NCBI RefSeq assembly: GCF_002813375.1
Contig: NZ_PHUJ01000003.1
Coordinates: forward strand, 4,650,001 to 4,714,000
Origin: Pseudonocardia alni
GTDB taxonomy: Bacteria; Actinomycetota; Actinomycetes; Mycobacteriales; Pseudonocardiaceae
Direction: 5' to 3'
DNA: 64,000 nucleotides
In this document: piece by piece, positions 32,378-40,582 of the stretch
How the letters are laid out: each line of letters begins with the position of its first letter
Position numbering within the stretch: position 1 is the first letter of the stretch
Program-made: the position numbers and the translations under genes
Notes under the pieces: generated by a model
Told to the model about the DNA's origin: nothing
The model's input: the letters and a program-made list of their open reading frames with translations, nothing else
The model's database searches: none

Positions 32378-33379
32378 ATGCCCCGGAAGATCCCGGTCGT
32401 GGTGCTGGCCGGATTCCTCGGAGCCGGCAAGACGACACTGCTGAACCACCTCCTCGCCGCGGGCGGGGACGCGCGGATCGGCGTGGTCGTCAACGACTTC
32501 GGGTCGGTCGGCATCGACGCGATGCGTGTGGCCGGTCAGGCCGGCGACGTCGTCGGGCTCGGCAACGGCTGCCTGTGCTGCGAGGTCGGTGAGGGTGGCG
32601 TCTCCTCGGTGCTGGAGAAGCTGACCCGCCGCCGCGACGAGATCGACGTCGTCGTCATCGAGGCCAGCGGCATCGCCGAGCCCGGCACACTGGTCCAGCT
32701 CGTGCTCGACGCGCTGGGCCAGCACCTGAGCTTCGGCGGGCTCGTCGAGGTCGTCGACGCCGCGGAGTTCGAGGACTCGCGGCGCCGCCACCCCCAGCTC
32801 GACAAGCACGTCGGCATGGCCGACCTCGTCGTCCTGAACAAGATCGACCGGGTGGGACCGGGGCCGCTGTGGCGGGTCCGGCGGCTGTGCCGCGAGGCGA
32901 ACCCGCGGGCCCCGATCGTGCCGGTCCGCGACGGCGCGGTGGACCCGGCGCTGCTGTTCGACATCGAGATCGTGCCGGGCCGCCAGCTGATGCTGGGCGA
33001 GCGCGTCGACGAGCCGCACTCCCACCACCTGCACGCCGGCTACCAGAGCCTGACGTTCCTGTGCGACGAGCCGCTCGACGCCGCCCGCCTGCAGGACCTC
33101 CTCGACGCCCGGCCGTCCGGGCTGTACCGGATCAAGGGCTCGGTGCGCTTCGCCGCCGCCCCGGACCGGGAACGCTGGGACCTGCACACCGTCGGCCGGT
33201 ACGTGCGGTTCCGCCGGAGCCGGTGGGACCCCGACGAGCCCCGCCGCACCACCCTGGTCCTGATCGGGACCGGGCTGGACGAGGCCGCGTTGGAACGTTC
33301 GCTGCGCGCCTGCGTCGCGACCGACTCCGACCGCTGCGACGCCGACGCCCTGCTCCCCGTCGCCCGCTACGCCGTCTGA
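32378..33379 (+). CDS. COG0523 (CobW/ZNG1-type) GTP-dependent metallochaperone
   Basis: A 333-residue G3E-family GTPase. Walker A is GFLGAGKTT at residues 12-20, the metal-binding GCLCC motif is near residue 65, Walker B-like VVVIEASGIAEP near 88 and the guanine-specificity NKID near 150. A CobW C-terminal domain follows (about 225-320). A His-rich loop (SHHLHAG) precedes it. These proteins deliver zinc or cobalt to target enzymes. No Zur-type box was recognised upstream, and no partner metalloenzyme lies nearby, so the metal is unknown. Start at the ATG just before the P-loop strand. Confidence 0.9.
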   Translation: MPRKIPVVVLAGFLGAGKTTLLNHLLAAGGDARIGVVVNDFGSVGIDAMRVAGQAGDVVGLGNGCLCCEVGEGGVSSVLEKLTRRRDEIDVVVIEASGIAEPGTLVQLVLDALGQHLSFGGLVEVVDAAEFEDSRRRHPQLDKHVGMADLVVLNKIDRVGPGPLWRVRRLCREANPRAPIVPVRDGAVDPALLFDIEIVPGRQLMLGERVDEPHSHHLHAGYQSLTFLCDEPLDAARLQDLLDARPSGLYRIKGSVRFAAAPDRERWDLHTVGRYVRFRRSRWDPDEPRRTTLVLIGTGLDEAALERSLRACVATDSDRCDADALLPVARYAV

Positions 33380-33407
33380 CCCGTCCTCCTCTGCTGCTGT
33401 TGCTCCG

Positions 33408-33448
33408 AGGGTCACTCTCGGGGCGTAGAGCGCTACGAGGGTGACCCT
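33408..33448. terminator. Imperfect hairpin between convergent genes
   Basis: Arms AGGGTCACTCTCG...CGTAG (33408-33428, with a 3-nt bulge) and CTACGAGGGTGACCCT (33433-33448) close an AGCG loop. It lies between the convergent CobW-like and membrane-protein genes, 29 bp after the first stop and 45 bp before the other. It is likely a bidirectional terminator or an interspersed palindromic repeat. Confidence 0.6.
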
Positions 33449-33492
33449 GGGGACACGACGCGGGGCTCGGTCGGCGGGGGGCAGACCCGAGC

Positions 33493-34065
33493 TCAGACCG
33501 GGGTGAGGTCCGGGCCCGTCGCCGGCTCGGCCAGCTGGGTCAGCGCGTCGGCGGCCCACGCCTCCCCACCGGCCACGGCGGTCCACAGCAGGACACCGAG
33601 GGTGCGGGTCGGGTCGATCCGTCCCGCCTGCCACGACGGCGTCGCCGCGAGACGCTCGGCGCGTGCGCAGAGTTGCCAGGAGGCGGGGTCGGTCGCGGCG
33701 ATGTCGCGGGCGAAACGGGTGTGCCCGGTGCGGGCGCGGTAGGCCCGGACCGGGTCGGTGACCGCGTGGATGATCGAGAGCACCCCGATCGCCAGCCCGA
33801 GCGCGACGGGCAGGCAGACGAGGAACGCCAGCGCCGACCAGGACCAGCTGTTCTCACCCACGGTGAGCGCCACCACGGCGGCGGCGACGACGGCGGTGCC
33901 GGTCATCGCACCGGCCGGGAGCTTCGTGTAGACGAGGTCGCCCGCGTCGTCGACGACGTAGTCGGTGCCGGTGATCAGGGCCGGGTCGTACACGCGGTAT
34001 CCGGTACGGGTGCGGACGAGGGTGGGCAGGCGGTCGGCGGGGGCGCCGGTGACGAAGTCGTTCAT
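33493..34065 (-). CDS. Hypothetical membrane protein
   Basis: A 190-residue protein with no recognised family. An N-terminal soluble ~60 residues (TLVRTRTGYRVYDPALITGTDY) is followed by two close membrane helices (about 69-85 and 91-113), then a cytoplasmic helical tail ending in Pro/Thr. Codon use is typical of the chromosome, so the gene is credible. The ATG at 34065 follows a shorter-frame upstream extension without ribosome site. It is probably monocistronic. Confidence 0.7.
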   Translation of the reverse strand: MNDFVTGAPADRLPTLVRTRTGYRVYDPALITGTDYVVDDAGDLVYTKLPAGAMTGTAVVAAAVVALTVGENSWSWSALAFLVCLPVALGLAIGVLSIIHAVTDPVRAYRARTGHTRFARDIAATDPASWQLCARAERLAATPSWQAGRIDPTRTLGVLLWTAVAGGEAWAADALTQLAEPATGPDLTPV

Positions 34066-34229
34066 GGTCGTGCTCGATCTGTGAGAATGCTGCTGCTCGC
34101 GGCCCACCTGATGGCCGTCTCGCCCGGTCAGTCGCCCACGATGCCGGTCGGTGTTACAGATTCACAACGTTCCTCGGCGCGTCCGGTCTGTGACGTTCGC
34201 CTCCCCCGCTTGCGAGCAACCCGGAGGGC

Positions 34230-35225
34230 TCACCCGGGTGGCCAGGCGTCGCCCCACGCGGTGTCACGGGCGTGCCGGAACAGCTCCTTGCGACTGCGTG
34301 GGACGGGTGTGTCCCGCAGCGTCCCGTCCGCCTCGCAGACACGCAGAGTCACCAGTCCCTTGCGTGTGTGCGGGTGCCGGACCACCCGGCCCGGGGCCCG
34401 TCCGACGGTGCCGTCGTCGTCACGCACGGCGACGACGTAGGAGAACTTCTCGTCCTCGTGGCCCAGCGAGCCGGCCTTCAGCGCCCGGTGGCGCGAACTG
34501 CGGCCGACGCGCACGGCGAAGTGGCACCAGTCGTCACCGGTCACCGGGCAGGCGCCGTCGTGCGGGCAGGGCGCGGCGACGGTCAGGCCCGCGGCGAGCA
34601 GCCGGGCACGGGCGTCGAGGATGCGCGCGTGCCCGGCCGGTGTCCCCGGCTCGACGAGCACGACCACCCGCGCGGCCCGGGCGGCGGCGTCGACGACGGC
34701 GTCGCGCACCGGGACCGCCAGTTCCCCGAGCAGGTAGCAGGCGGTCAGCAGGTCGGTGTCCGGCAGCGCCGGGGCGGTGCCGAGCACCGCGGCCTCCCAG
34801 TGGGCGCCGCGCAGCAGCGCCGACGGAGCTCCGCCCGCGAGCCTGCGCCCCAGCGCCCGGGCCGGCGCCGCGGCCTCCAGCACCGTGGCCCGCTCCAGCG
34901 ACGGCCACACCTGCGCCGCGGCCCACACCGCGGCGCCGGTCCCGCCGCCGAGGTCGAGCAGCGACACCGGCTCCGGTACCCGCGCTGCGGCCCGCTCCAG
35001 CACGTCGACGACCGCCGCGTGCGTCGCGGGCATCCGGTACGCGGCGTAGGCGGCCGCGTCGTCGTCCGTGCGCAGGATCGGCGCGGTGGGCACGGTGCCG
35101 CTGCGGTAGTCGCGGATCAGCCGGTCGACCACCGGCGCGAGCCGCGCGGCGGGGACCCGGTCGAGCGCGTCGTCGAGGGCGGCGCCGAGCGCGCCGGACA
35201 GGTCGGGGGACAGGTCGGGGACCAC
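34230..35225 (-). CDS. Rsm22-like small ribosomal subunit methyltransferase family protein
   Basis: A 331-residue SAM-dependent methyltransferase of the Rsm22 family. Motif I is SLLDLGGGTGAAVWAA near residue 88. The C-terminal half carries CPHDGACPVTGDDWCHF (family cysteines thought to bind a metal cluster) and GHEDEKFSYVVA, both diagnostic of Rsm22. Mitochondrial relatives act on the small ribosomal subunit; the bacterial target is not established. Start is GTG at 35225. The gene lies 24 bp after the idi stop in the same direction and may share its transcript. Confidence 0.88.
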   Translation of the reverse strand: MVPDLSPDLSGALGAALDDALDRVPAARLAPVVDRLIRDYRSGTVPTAPILRTDDDAAAYAAYRMPATHAAVVDVLERAAARVPEPVSLLDLGGGTGAAVWAAAQVWPSLERATVLEAAAPARALGRRLAGGAPSALLRGAHWEAAVLGTAPALPDTDLLTACYLLGELAVPVRDAVVDAAARAARVVVLVEPGTPAGHARILDARARLLAAGLTVAAPCPHDGACPVTGDDWCHFAVRVGRSSRHRALKAGSLGHEDEKFSYVVAVRDDDGTVGRAPGRVVRHPHTRKGLVTLRVCEADGTLRDTPVPRSRKELFRHARDTAWGDAWPPG

Positions 35226-35249
35226 CCGCCCATTCCACCAGTCCCGGGC

Positions 35250-35789
35250 TCAGCCCCGGGCGCCGACCAGCAGCGGGTCGGCCAGCACGTCGAGCAGCGG
35301 GGCCTGCATCCGCGCCCACGGTGACAGCCCGGAGGCCGGGTCGTCGGCGGCGGCGCGGAAGCGCGACCAGCTCCACCAGGCCACGTCCTCGACCTCGTCG
35401 GGGCGCGGCTCGGGCTCGCCGCTGATCCGGGCGACGAACACCGGGCAGAGCTCGTTCTCCTCGATCCCGTCCTGCGACGCGCGGTAGCTGAAGTCCGGCA
35501 GCACCATCCGCAGCTCGGTCGCGCGGATGCCCAGCTCGTCGGCCAGCCTGCGGTGCACCGCGTCGGCCATGTCCTCGCCGGGGGCGGGGTGCCCGCAGCA
35601 GGTGTTGGTCCAGACCAGCGGGAAGGCGGTCTTGGTGCGGGCACGCCGGGTCACCAGCAGCCGGCCGGCGTCGTCGACGCCGTAGCAGGAGAACGCCAGG
35701 TGCCGCGGGGTGCTCGCACCGTGCACGGTGGCCTTGTCCGCGACGCCGACCGGGTTGCCCTCCTCGTCCAGCAGCACGACCTGTTCCAT
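35250..35789 (-). CDS. idi: Isopentenyl-diphosphate delta-isomerase, type I
   Basis: A 179-residue Nudix-fold isomerase interconverting IPP and DMAPP for isoprenoid synthesis. The active-site cysteine lies in WTNTCCGHP near residue 64, and the catalytic glutamate in EENELCPVF near residue 115; the Nudix-like helix is RLADELGIRA. The ATG at 35789 gives the family's standard N-terminus (VVLLDEEGNPVG). The next gene upstream in the same direction is a geranylgeranyl reductase, consistent with an isoprenoid or menaquinone-tail unit. Confidence 0.95.
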   Translation of the reverse strand: MEQVVLLDEEGNPVGVADKATVHGASTPRHLAFSCYGVDDAGRLLVTRRARTKTAFPLVWTNTCCGHPAPGEDMADAVHRRLADELGIRATELRMVLPDFSYRASQDGIEENELCPVFVARISGEPEPRPDEVEDVAWWSWSRFRAAADDPASGLSPWARMQAPLLDVLADPLLVGARG

Positions 35790-35841
35790 GCCGTCCTGTC
35801 TACCGGAGCCCGGCGGCCGCGGCCTGTCGGCCGGTACCGGC

Positions 35842-37011
35842 TCACACCCCGGAGCGGGCGGCTGCGCGGCCCCGGACCGCGCCGCCGAGCGCGGCACCCG
35901 GCAGGTGCGCGGCGACGACCGCCAGTGCGGCGGGGGAGACCGTGCCCCGCGCCAGCCCCAACCCGACCGCGCAGTCGAACACCCGCCGGCTCCGGGCGGC
36001 GGCGCCGATCGCGGCGTCGAGGAACGCGGGACGCGCGGCCAGCCGGGCGAGCGCCCCGACGTGGCGGTGGTGGCGGGCGAAGGTCCGCTCCATGGCGGCG
36101 CGGTGGGCGGCGCCCGCGTCGTCGCCGCGCAGCGCGCTGCGCCCGGCGAGGATCCCGGAGGCGACGGCGTCGAAGATCCCCTCGCCGGTCAGCGGGTTCA
36201 CCTTCGCCGCGGCGTCGCCGGCCAGCAGCACCCGGCCGTCGGGCTGGAACCGGGGCGCGGTGGACAGCGGCAGGTGGTGCGCGCGCAGCGTCGCCGGGTC
36301 CGGTTCCTGGCCGGGCAGCAGCGCGGCGAGCCGCTCCAGCAGCGACGCCCGGTTCCCGGCGCCGCGTTCGTCGAACACGCCGTAGCCGACGTTCGCGCCG
36401 CCGCCCGCGATCGGGAACGACCAGGCGTAGGCCGGGACGGCGCCGCCGGCGTACTCGATCGACAGCGTCCCCGGCTCGGCGGCGACCGGGGTGTACCCGC
36501 GGATCGCCACCGCCGTCGACGACGGCGGCACCCCCGGCGCGCCGAGCGCGCGGCGGACCACCGAGTGGGCCCCGTCGGCGCCGATCACGGCCCTGGCGAC
36601 GATGTCGTCGTCGAGCAGCACCCGGTCCCCGTGCGGGACGACGGTGCGGACCCGGTGGCGGCGCAGCTGCGCCCCGGCCGCGACGGCCGCGTCGACCAGC
36701 GCCGCGTCCAGCTCCAGCCGCGTGACGACCCGGTTCGGCCGGGGCGCGGTGCGGTGCACGACCCGGCCCTGGGGAGTGCGCAGGCGCAGCCGCGGTGCCG
36801 CGGCGCCGAGGGCCCGGACCCCGGTGGCACCCAGCTCGTCGAGCAGGTCGAACACCTCGGCCGCGACGCCGTCGCCGCAGGTCTTGTCGCGGGGGAAGGC
36901 CGCGGCGTCGAGCAGGAGCACCGACGCCGACGGCCGCAGCCGCAACACGTTGAGTGCCGCGGCGCAGCCGGCGGGACCGGCCCCGACCACGACGACGTCG
37001 TAGGTGGACAT
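35842..37011 (-). CDS. Geranylgeranyl reductase family FAD oxidoreductase
   Basis: A 389-residue flavoprotein that saturates double bonds of polyprenyl chains, such as the menaquinone tail. The FAD fold is at the N-terminus (DVVVVGAGPAGCAAALNVL), DKTCGDGV near residue 43 is the family's redox or binding motif, AVIGADGAHSVVRRAL is the second FAD motif and VLLAGDAAAKVNPLTGEGI the third. It lies 53 bp upstream of idi on the same strand, so both may act in isoprenoid or menaquinone tail maturation. Its divergent neighbour is a drug exporter 150 bp away. Confidence 0.88.
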   Translation of the reverse strand: MSTYDVVVVGAGPAGCAAALNVLRLRPSASVLLLDAAAFPRDKTCGDGVAAEVFDLLDELGATGVRALGAAAPRLRLRTPQGRVVHRTAPRPNRVVTRLELDAALVDAAVAAGAQLRRHRVRTVVPHGDRVLLDDDIVARAVIGADGAHSVVRRALGAPGVPPSSTAVAIRGYTPVAAEPGTLSIEYAGGAVPAYAWSFPIAGGGANVGYGVFDERGAGNRASLLERLAALLPGQEPDPATLRAHHLPLSTAPRFQPDGRVLLAGDAAAKVNPLTGEGIFDAVASGILAGRSALRGDDAGAAHRAAMERTFARHHRHVGALARLAARPAFLDAAIGAAARSRRVFDCAVGLGLARGTVSPAALAVVAAHLPGAALGGAVRGRAAARSGV

Positions 37012-37161
37012 GGCGCCATTGTCCCCTCCGCACCCGGGCGGAAACGGCTCGCCACCGCCCGCCCGGCCGTGGTGCACTCGCACACCGCCACCCCGTCGCC
37101 CGGCCGCGCCGTGTGCCGGCGCCGCGGGTGGGCGCGTCCGTCACGTACCGAGGAGCACGCT

Positions 37162-38613
37162 GTGACCACCGAGCCGGCCGCCGGCCGCGACGCCGAGCGG
37201 CTGCCCGCCGGAGCCCTGCTGATCATCTCCCTGCTCGTCGGCTCGGCGTTCGTGATGATCCTGAACGAGACGATCATGAGCGTGGCGCTGCCCGCGCTGA
37301 TCGCCGACCTGCGGGTCACCCCGGCCACCGCGCAGTGGCTGACCAGTGGGTTCCTGCTGACGATGGCGGTGGTCATCCCGATCACCGGCTACCTGCTGGG
37401 GCGGTTCCCGCCGCGGGCGGTCTACCTCGCCTCGATGGGCCTGTTCAGCACCGGGACCCTGCTGTGCGCGGTCGCGCCGGCGTTCGGGTTCCTGCTGGCC
37501 GGGCGGGTCGTGCAGGCCACCGGCACCGCGGTGATGATCCCGCTGCTCATGACGACGATCCTGCGCCTGGTCCCGGCGAGCCGCCGCGGGCAGACGATGG
37601 GCACGATCTCGATCGTCATCGCGGTGGCGCCCGCGGTCGGCCCGACGCTGTCCGGGGTGATCCTCTCCGCGCTGGGCTGGCGCTGGATGTTCTGGATCGT
37701 GCTGCCGATCGCGCTGCTCGCCCTGGTCGCGGGGGCGCTGCGGCTGCGGGTGGCCGCGGAGACCACGCGGGCCCCGCTCGACGTCGCCTCGGTCCTGATC
37801 TCGGCGGTCGCGTTCTCCGGGATCGTCTACGGGCTGTCCGCGATCGGCGAGTCCGCCGCCGGGGGCGCGCACACCGCGGTGCCGCCGTGGGTGCCGCTGG
37901 TGCTCGGGGCGGTGGCGCTGGCGGTGTTCGTGCACCGCCAGGTCCGGCTGCAGCGCGGCACCGGCACGGCCCCGCTGCTGGACCTGCGCCCGTTCGCGGT
38001 CCGCCGGTACTCGCTGTCGCTGGTGCTCGTCGCGACCGGGTTCATGTCGCTGTTCGGCGCGATCATCCTGCTGCCGCTCTACATCCAGGAGGTGCTGGGC
38101 GACAGCGCGTTCGTCGCCGGCCTGGTGGTGCTGCCGGGCGGGCTCGTGATGGGGCTGCTGGGCCCGTTCGTCGGCCGGGCCTACGACCGGGTCGGCGCCC
38201 GTCCGCTGGTGCTGCCCGGCTCGGTGCTGCTCGCGATCGTGATGTGGGGGTTCACCACCCTGGCCGCGGCGACGCCGATCTGGCTGGTCGTGGTGCTGCA
38301 CGTGGGCCTGTCCGCGGCGCTGGCGCTGATGTTCACGCCGCTGATGACCGACGCGCTCGGCTCGCTGCCCGGCGAGCTGTACTCGCACGGCAGCGCCATC
38401 CTCACCACGCTGCAGCAGGTCGCCGGCGCGGCGGGGACGGCGCTGTTCATCACCGTGATGACGCTGGCCTCGGCCGGCGCCGGTGTCGACGCGGCCGGTG
38501 TGCACGCGGCCTTCCTGGTCGCGGCGGGCGTGTCCCTGGTGACGGTGGTCGTCGCGCTGGCCGCGTCCCGCCTGCCGGCACCCGCCGAGGCCCCGCAGGA
38601 CGCCCGGGCCTGA
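37162..38613 (+). CDS. DHA2 (EmrB/QacA) family MFS exporter
   Basis: A 483-residue inner-membrane exporter of the 14-helix drug/proton antiporter group. Recognisable segments are ILNETIMSVALPALIADL in helix 1, TSGFLLTMAVVIPITGYLLGRF in helix 2 and loop, LSALGWRWMFWIVLPIALL in helix 6 and GPFVGRAYDRVGARP. The GTG at 37162 has GAGGAG 6 nt upstream. It is divergent from the geranylgeranyl reductase and convergent with the MHS transporter, so it is probably monocistronic. Substrate unknown. Confidence 0.9.
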   Translation: MTTEPAAGRDAERLPAGALLIISLLVGSAFVMILNETIMSVALPALIADLRVTPATAQWLTSGFLLTMAVVIPITGYLLGRFPPRAVYLASMGLFSTGTLLCAVAPAFGFLLAGRVVQATGTAVMIPLLMTTILRLVPASRRGQTMGTISIVIAVAPAVGPTLSGVILSALGWRWMFWIVLPIALLALVAGALRLRVAAETTRAPLDVASVLISAVAFSGIVYGLSAIGESAAGGAHTAVPPWVPLVLGAVALAVFVHRQVRLQRGTGTAPLLDLRPFAVRRYSLSLVLVATGFMSLFGAIILLPLYIQEVLGDSAFVAGLVVLPGGLVMGLLGPFVGRAYDRVGARPLVLPGSVLLAIVMWGFTTLAAATPIWLVVVLHVGLSAALALMFTPLMTDALGSLPGELYSHGSAILTTLQQVAGAAGTALFITVMTLASAGAGVDAAGVHAAFLVAAGVSLVTVVVALAASRLPAPAEAPQDARA

Positions 38614-38628
38614 GGCCCGCCCGCCGGG

Positions 38629-39960
38629 TCAGCGGGTCGCGGTCCTCCCGGTGGTGCCGGCGGGGGCGGGGACGTCCGGGTCGTCCAGCCCGTCGCGGGA
38701 GGTCTCGCGCAGGGCGAGCACCGACCCGACCGAGACCAGCGCCAGCGCCCCGATCACCGCCGACAGCGTCCCGGTGCCGAACCCGGCGGCCTGCAGCGAT
38801 GCGAACAGCACCGGCGAGAGGCCCGCGCCCATCCCGGAGATCTGGTAGCCCAGCGAGGCCCCGGTGTAGCGCGAGCCGGTGGAGAACATCTCCGAGTACA
38901 GCGCCGCGGACGGCCCGAACCAGGCCGCGTGCGTCACGCCCTGACCGACCACCACGGCGAGGGTGAGCAGCACCGCCGAGCCGGTGTCGATCATCGGGAA
39001 GACGGCGACGCACCACAGCCCGGTGGCGACCGCCCCGCCCAGGACGACCGGCCGTCGTCCGACCCGGTCCGACAGCGCGGAGAAGCCGATGATCCCCACG
39101 ATGGCGACCAGCGAGGACAGCGTCAGCGCGTTCAGCACGGTCTGGCGCTCGAACCCGGCACCGACGGCGTAGGAGATCAGGAACGTGGTGAGCGTCCCCT
39201 GGGCGACGAAGGCCCCGAACCCCACGCCGACGGCGAGCAGCAGGTTGCGCGGCCGGGACAGCACCTCCAGCAGCGGGGCGCGGGCCGGCGTCGTCGGCTG
39301 TGCGGCGGCCGCCGCGGCGAACACCGGGGTCTCGGTGACCGACAGCCGGACGAACAGGCCGATGCCCAGCAGCACCACGCTCAGCAGGAACGGGATGCGC
39401 CAGCCCCAGGTCAGGAACGCGTCCCCGGTCAGCGACGCCGACAGCGCCAGCACCAGTGTCGACAGCACCATGCCGCTCGGCGCGCCCGCGTTGGTGAAGC
39501 TCGCCCACAGCCCGCGCCGCGACGACGCGTGCTCGGCCGACATCAGCACCGCGCCGCCCCACTCGCCGCCGACCGCGATGCCCTGCACGACCCGCAGGAC
39601 GATCAGCAGCACCGGGGCCAGCGCGCCGACCTGCGCGTAGGTCGGCAGCAGGCCGATCAGGGTGCTCGCCACGCCCATCACGACCATGCTGATGACCAGC
39701 ATCTTCTTGCGTCCGACGCGGTCCCCGAAGTGGCCGAACACGATCCCGCCGAGCGGGCGGGCCAGGTAGCCGGTGGCCAGCGTGCCGAAGGCGGCGACGG
39801 TGCCGACCAGCGGGTCGAGGTCGGAGAAGAAGACCGCGTTGAACACGACGGCCGAGGCCGTCGCGTACAGCAGGAAGTCGTAGTACTCGATCAGGCTGCC
39901 GAGGTAGCTCGACAGGACCGCGCGCCGGCGCTGGGTCGAGGAGAACCGGGGGTGCGTCAT
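38629..39960 (-). CDS. MHS-family (metabolite:H+ symporter) MFS importer
   Basis: A 443-residue 12-helix symporter. It opens with the MHS-type GSLIEYYDFLLYATASAVVF, then ATGYLARPLGGIVFGHFGDRVGRKKML (motif A, very well preserved), and VQGIAVGGEWGGAVL in helix 4. Such proteins import organic acids, including aromatic acids. It is divergent from a MarR regulator that heads an aromatic-acid CoA catabolic operon, and a GCAAG-TTA-CTTGT site lies between, so it probably brings in the operon's substrate, as the MFS protein CouT does in Rhodococcus. The ATG at 39960 is clear. Confidence 0.9.
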   Translation of the reverse strand: MTHPRFSSTQRRRAVLSSYLGSLIEYYDFLLYATASAVVFNAVFFSDLDPLVGTVAAFGTLATGYLARPLGGIVFGHFGDRVGRKKMLVISMVVMGVASTLIGLLPTYAQVGALAPVLLIVLRVVQGIAVGGEWGGAVLMSAEHASSRRGLWASFTNAGAPSGMVLSTLVLALSASLTGDAFLTWGWRIPFLLSVVLLGIGLFVRLSVTETPVFAAAAAAQPTTPARAPLLEVLSRPRNLLLAVGVGFGAFVAQGTLTTFLISYAVGAGFERQTVLNALTLSSLVAIVGIIGFSALSDRVGRRPVVLGGAVATGLWCVAVFPMIDTGSAVLLTLAVVVGQGVTHAAWFGPSAALYSEMFSTGSRYTGASLGYQISGMGAGLSPVLFASLQAAGFGTGTLSAVIGALALVSVGSVLALRETSRDGLDDPDVPAPAGTTGRTATR

Positions 39961-40001
39961 CGCAGCTCCCTGCCTTCCGTGAGATGGAAAGCAGCTTTAT
40001 A

Positions 40002-40014
40002 GCAAGTTACTTGT
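40002..40014. promoter_or_regulatory. MarR-type operator in the transporter/regulator intergenic region
   Basis: GCAAG-TTA-CTTGT, an inverted repeat with one mismatch, lies between the divergent transporter (start 39960) and MarR gene (start 40046). A second copy with perfect arms is found before the ligase gene. It is probably bound by the MarR-type regulator of this locus. Confidence 0.6.
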
Positions 40015-40045
40015 GATCAGCGCCACGATCGTTAGGATCGCACAC

Positions 40046-40525
40046 GTGACGGATGCGGCGTCGGTACCGACGGGGACGCGGGGACAGCGGCTGACCTACC
40101 TGGTCAAGCGCCTGCAGATGGCCGAGCGGGCCCGGATGGAGGAGGCGCTGCGTCCGCTGGGCGTGACGCTGGCCCAGTACACCGCGCTCAGCGTGCTGGA
40201 GCGCCGCGGCGGGCTGTCCTCGGCGCAGCTCGCGCGACGACACTTCGTCACCCCGCAGGCGATGCAGCAGCTCGTCGCCGCGATGGAGCGCGACGGGGTC
40301 GTCGAGCGCCGGCCGGACCCGGACAACCGCCGGATCCTGCAGGTCTGGCTCACCCCGCACGGCGACGCGACGCTGGCCCGCTGCCACGCCGCGGCCGGGG
40401 TCGTCGAGCGCCGGATGCTCGACGCGCTGGAGCCCGACCAGGCCGAGGTGTTCGCCGACGCCCTCGAACGGTGCCTCGCCGCCCTGGCCGGTCGCGACGG
40501 GATCCCGCCGGACGGCGATGCTTGA
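40046..40525 (+). CDS. MarR-family regulator of the aromatic CoA operon
   Basis: A 159-residue winged-helix repressor. The wing and recognition helix are GGLSSAQLARRHFVTPQAMQQLVAAMERDGVVERRPDPDNRR, written here in pieces: SSAQLARRHFVTPQAM at about 67-82 and RRPDPDNRRILQV in the wing. The GTG at 40046 is chosen, with AGGA 8 nt upstream. By position and operator pattern it resembles CouR, which in Rhodococcus is released from DNA by p-hydroxycinnamoyl-CoA. Here the true ligand is inferred to be an aromatic acyl-CoA made by the next gene. Confidence 0.9.
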   Translation: MTDAASVPTGTRGQRLTYLVKRLQMAERARMEEALRPLGVTLAQYTALSVLERRGGLSSAQLARRHFVTPQAMQQLVAAMERDGVVERRPDPDNRRILQVWLTPHGDATLARCHAAAGVVERRMLDALEPDQAEVFADALERCLAALAGRDGIPPDGDA

Positions 40526-40532
40526 CCCCATG

Positions 40533-40562
40533 GCAAGCACCTTGCTATCAACTTGCTTGATA
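40533..40562. promoter_or_regulatory. Double inverted repeat upstream of the CoA ligase
   Basis: Two adjacent inverted repeats: GCAAG-CAC-CTTGC (40533-40545) and TATCAA-CTTGC-TTGATA (40546-40562). The first matches the site before the transporter gene. Together they cover the region just upstream of the ligase ATG at 40583 and would let the MarR-type protein repress the operon. Confidence 0.65.
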
Positions 40563-40582
40563 TGAAGGAGCGAGGGAGCCCC

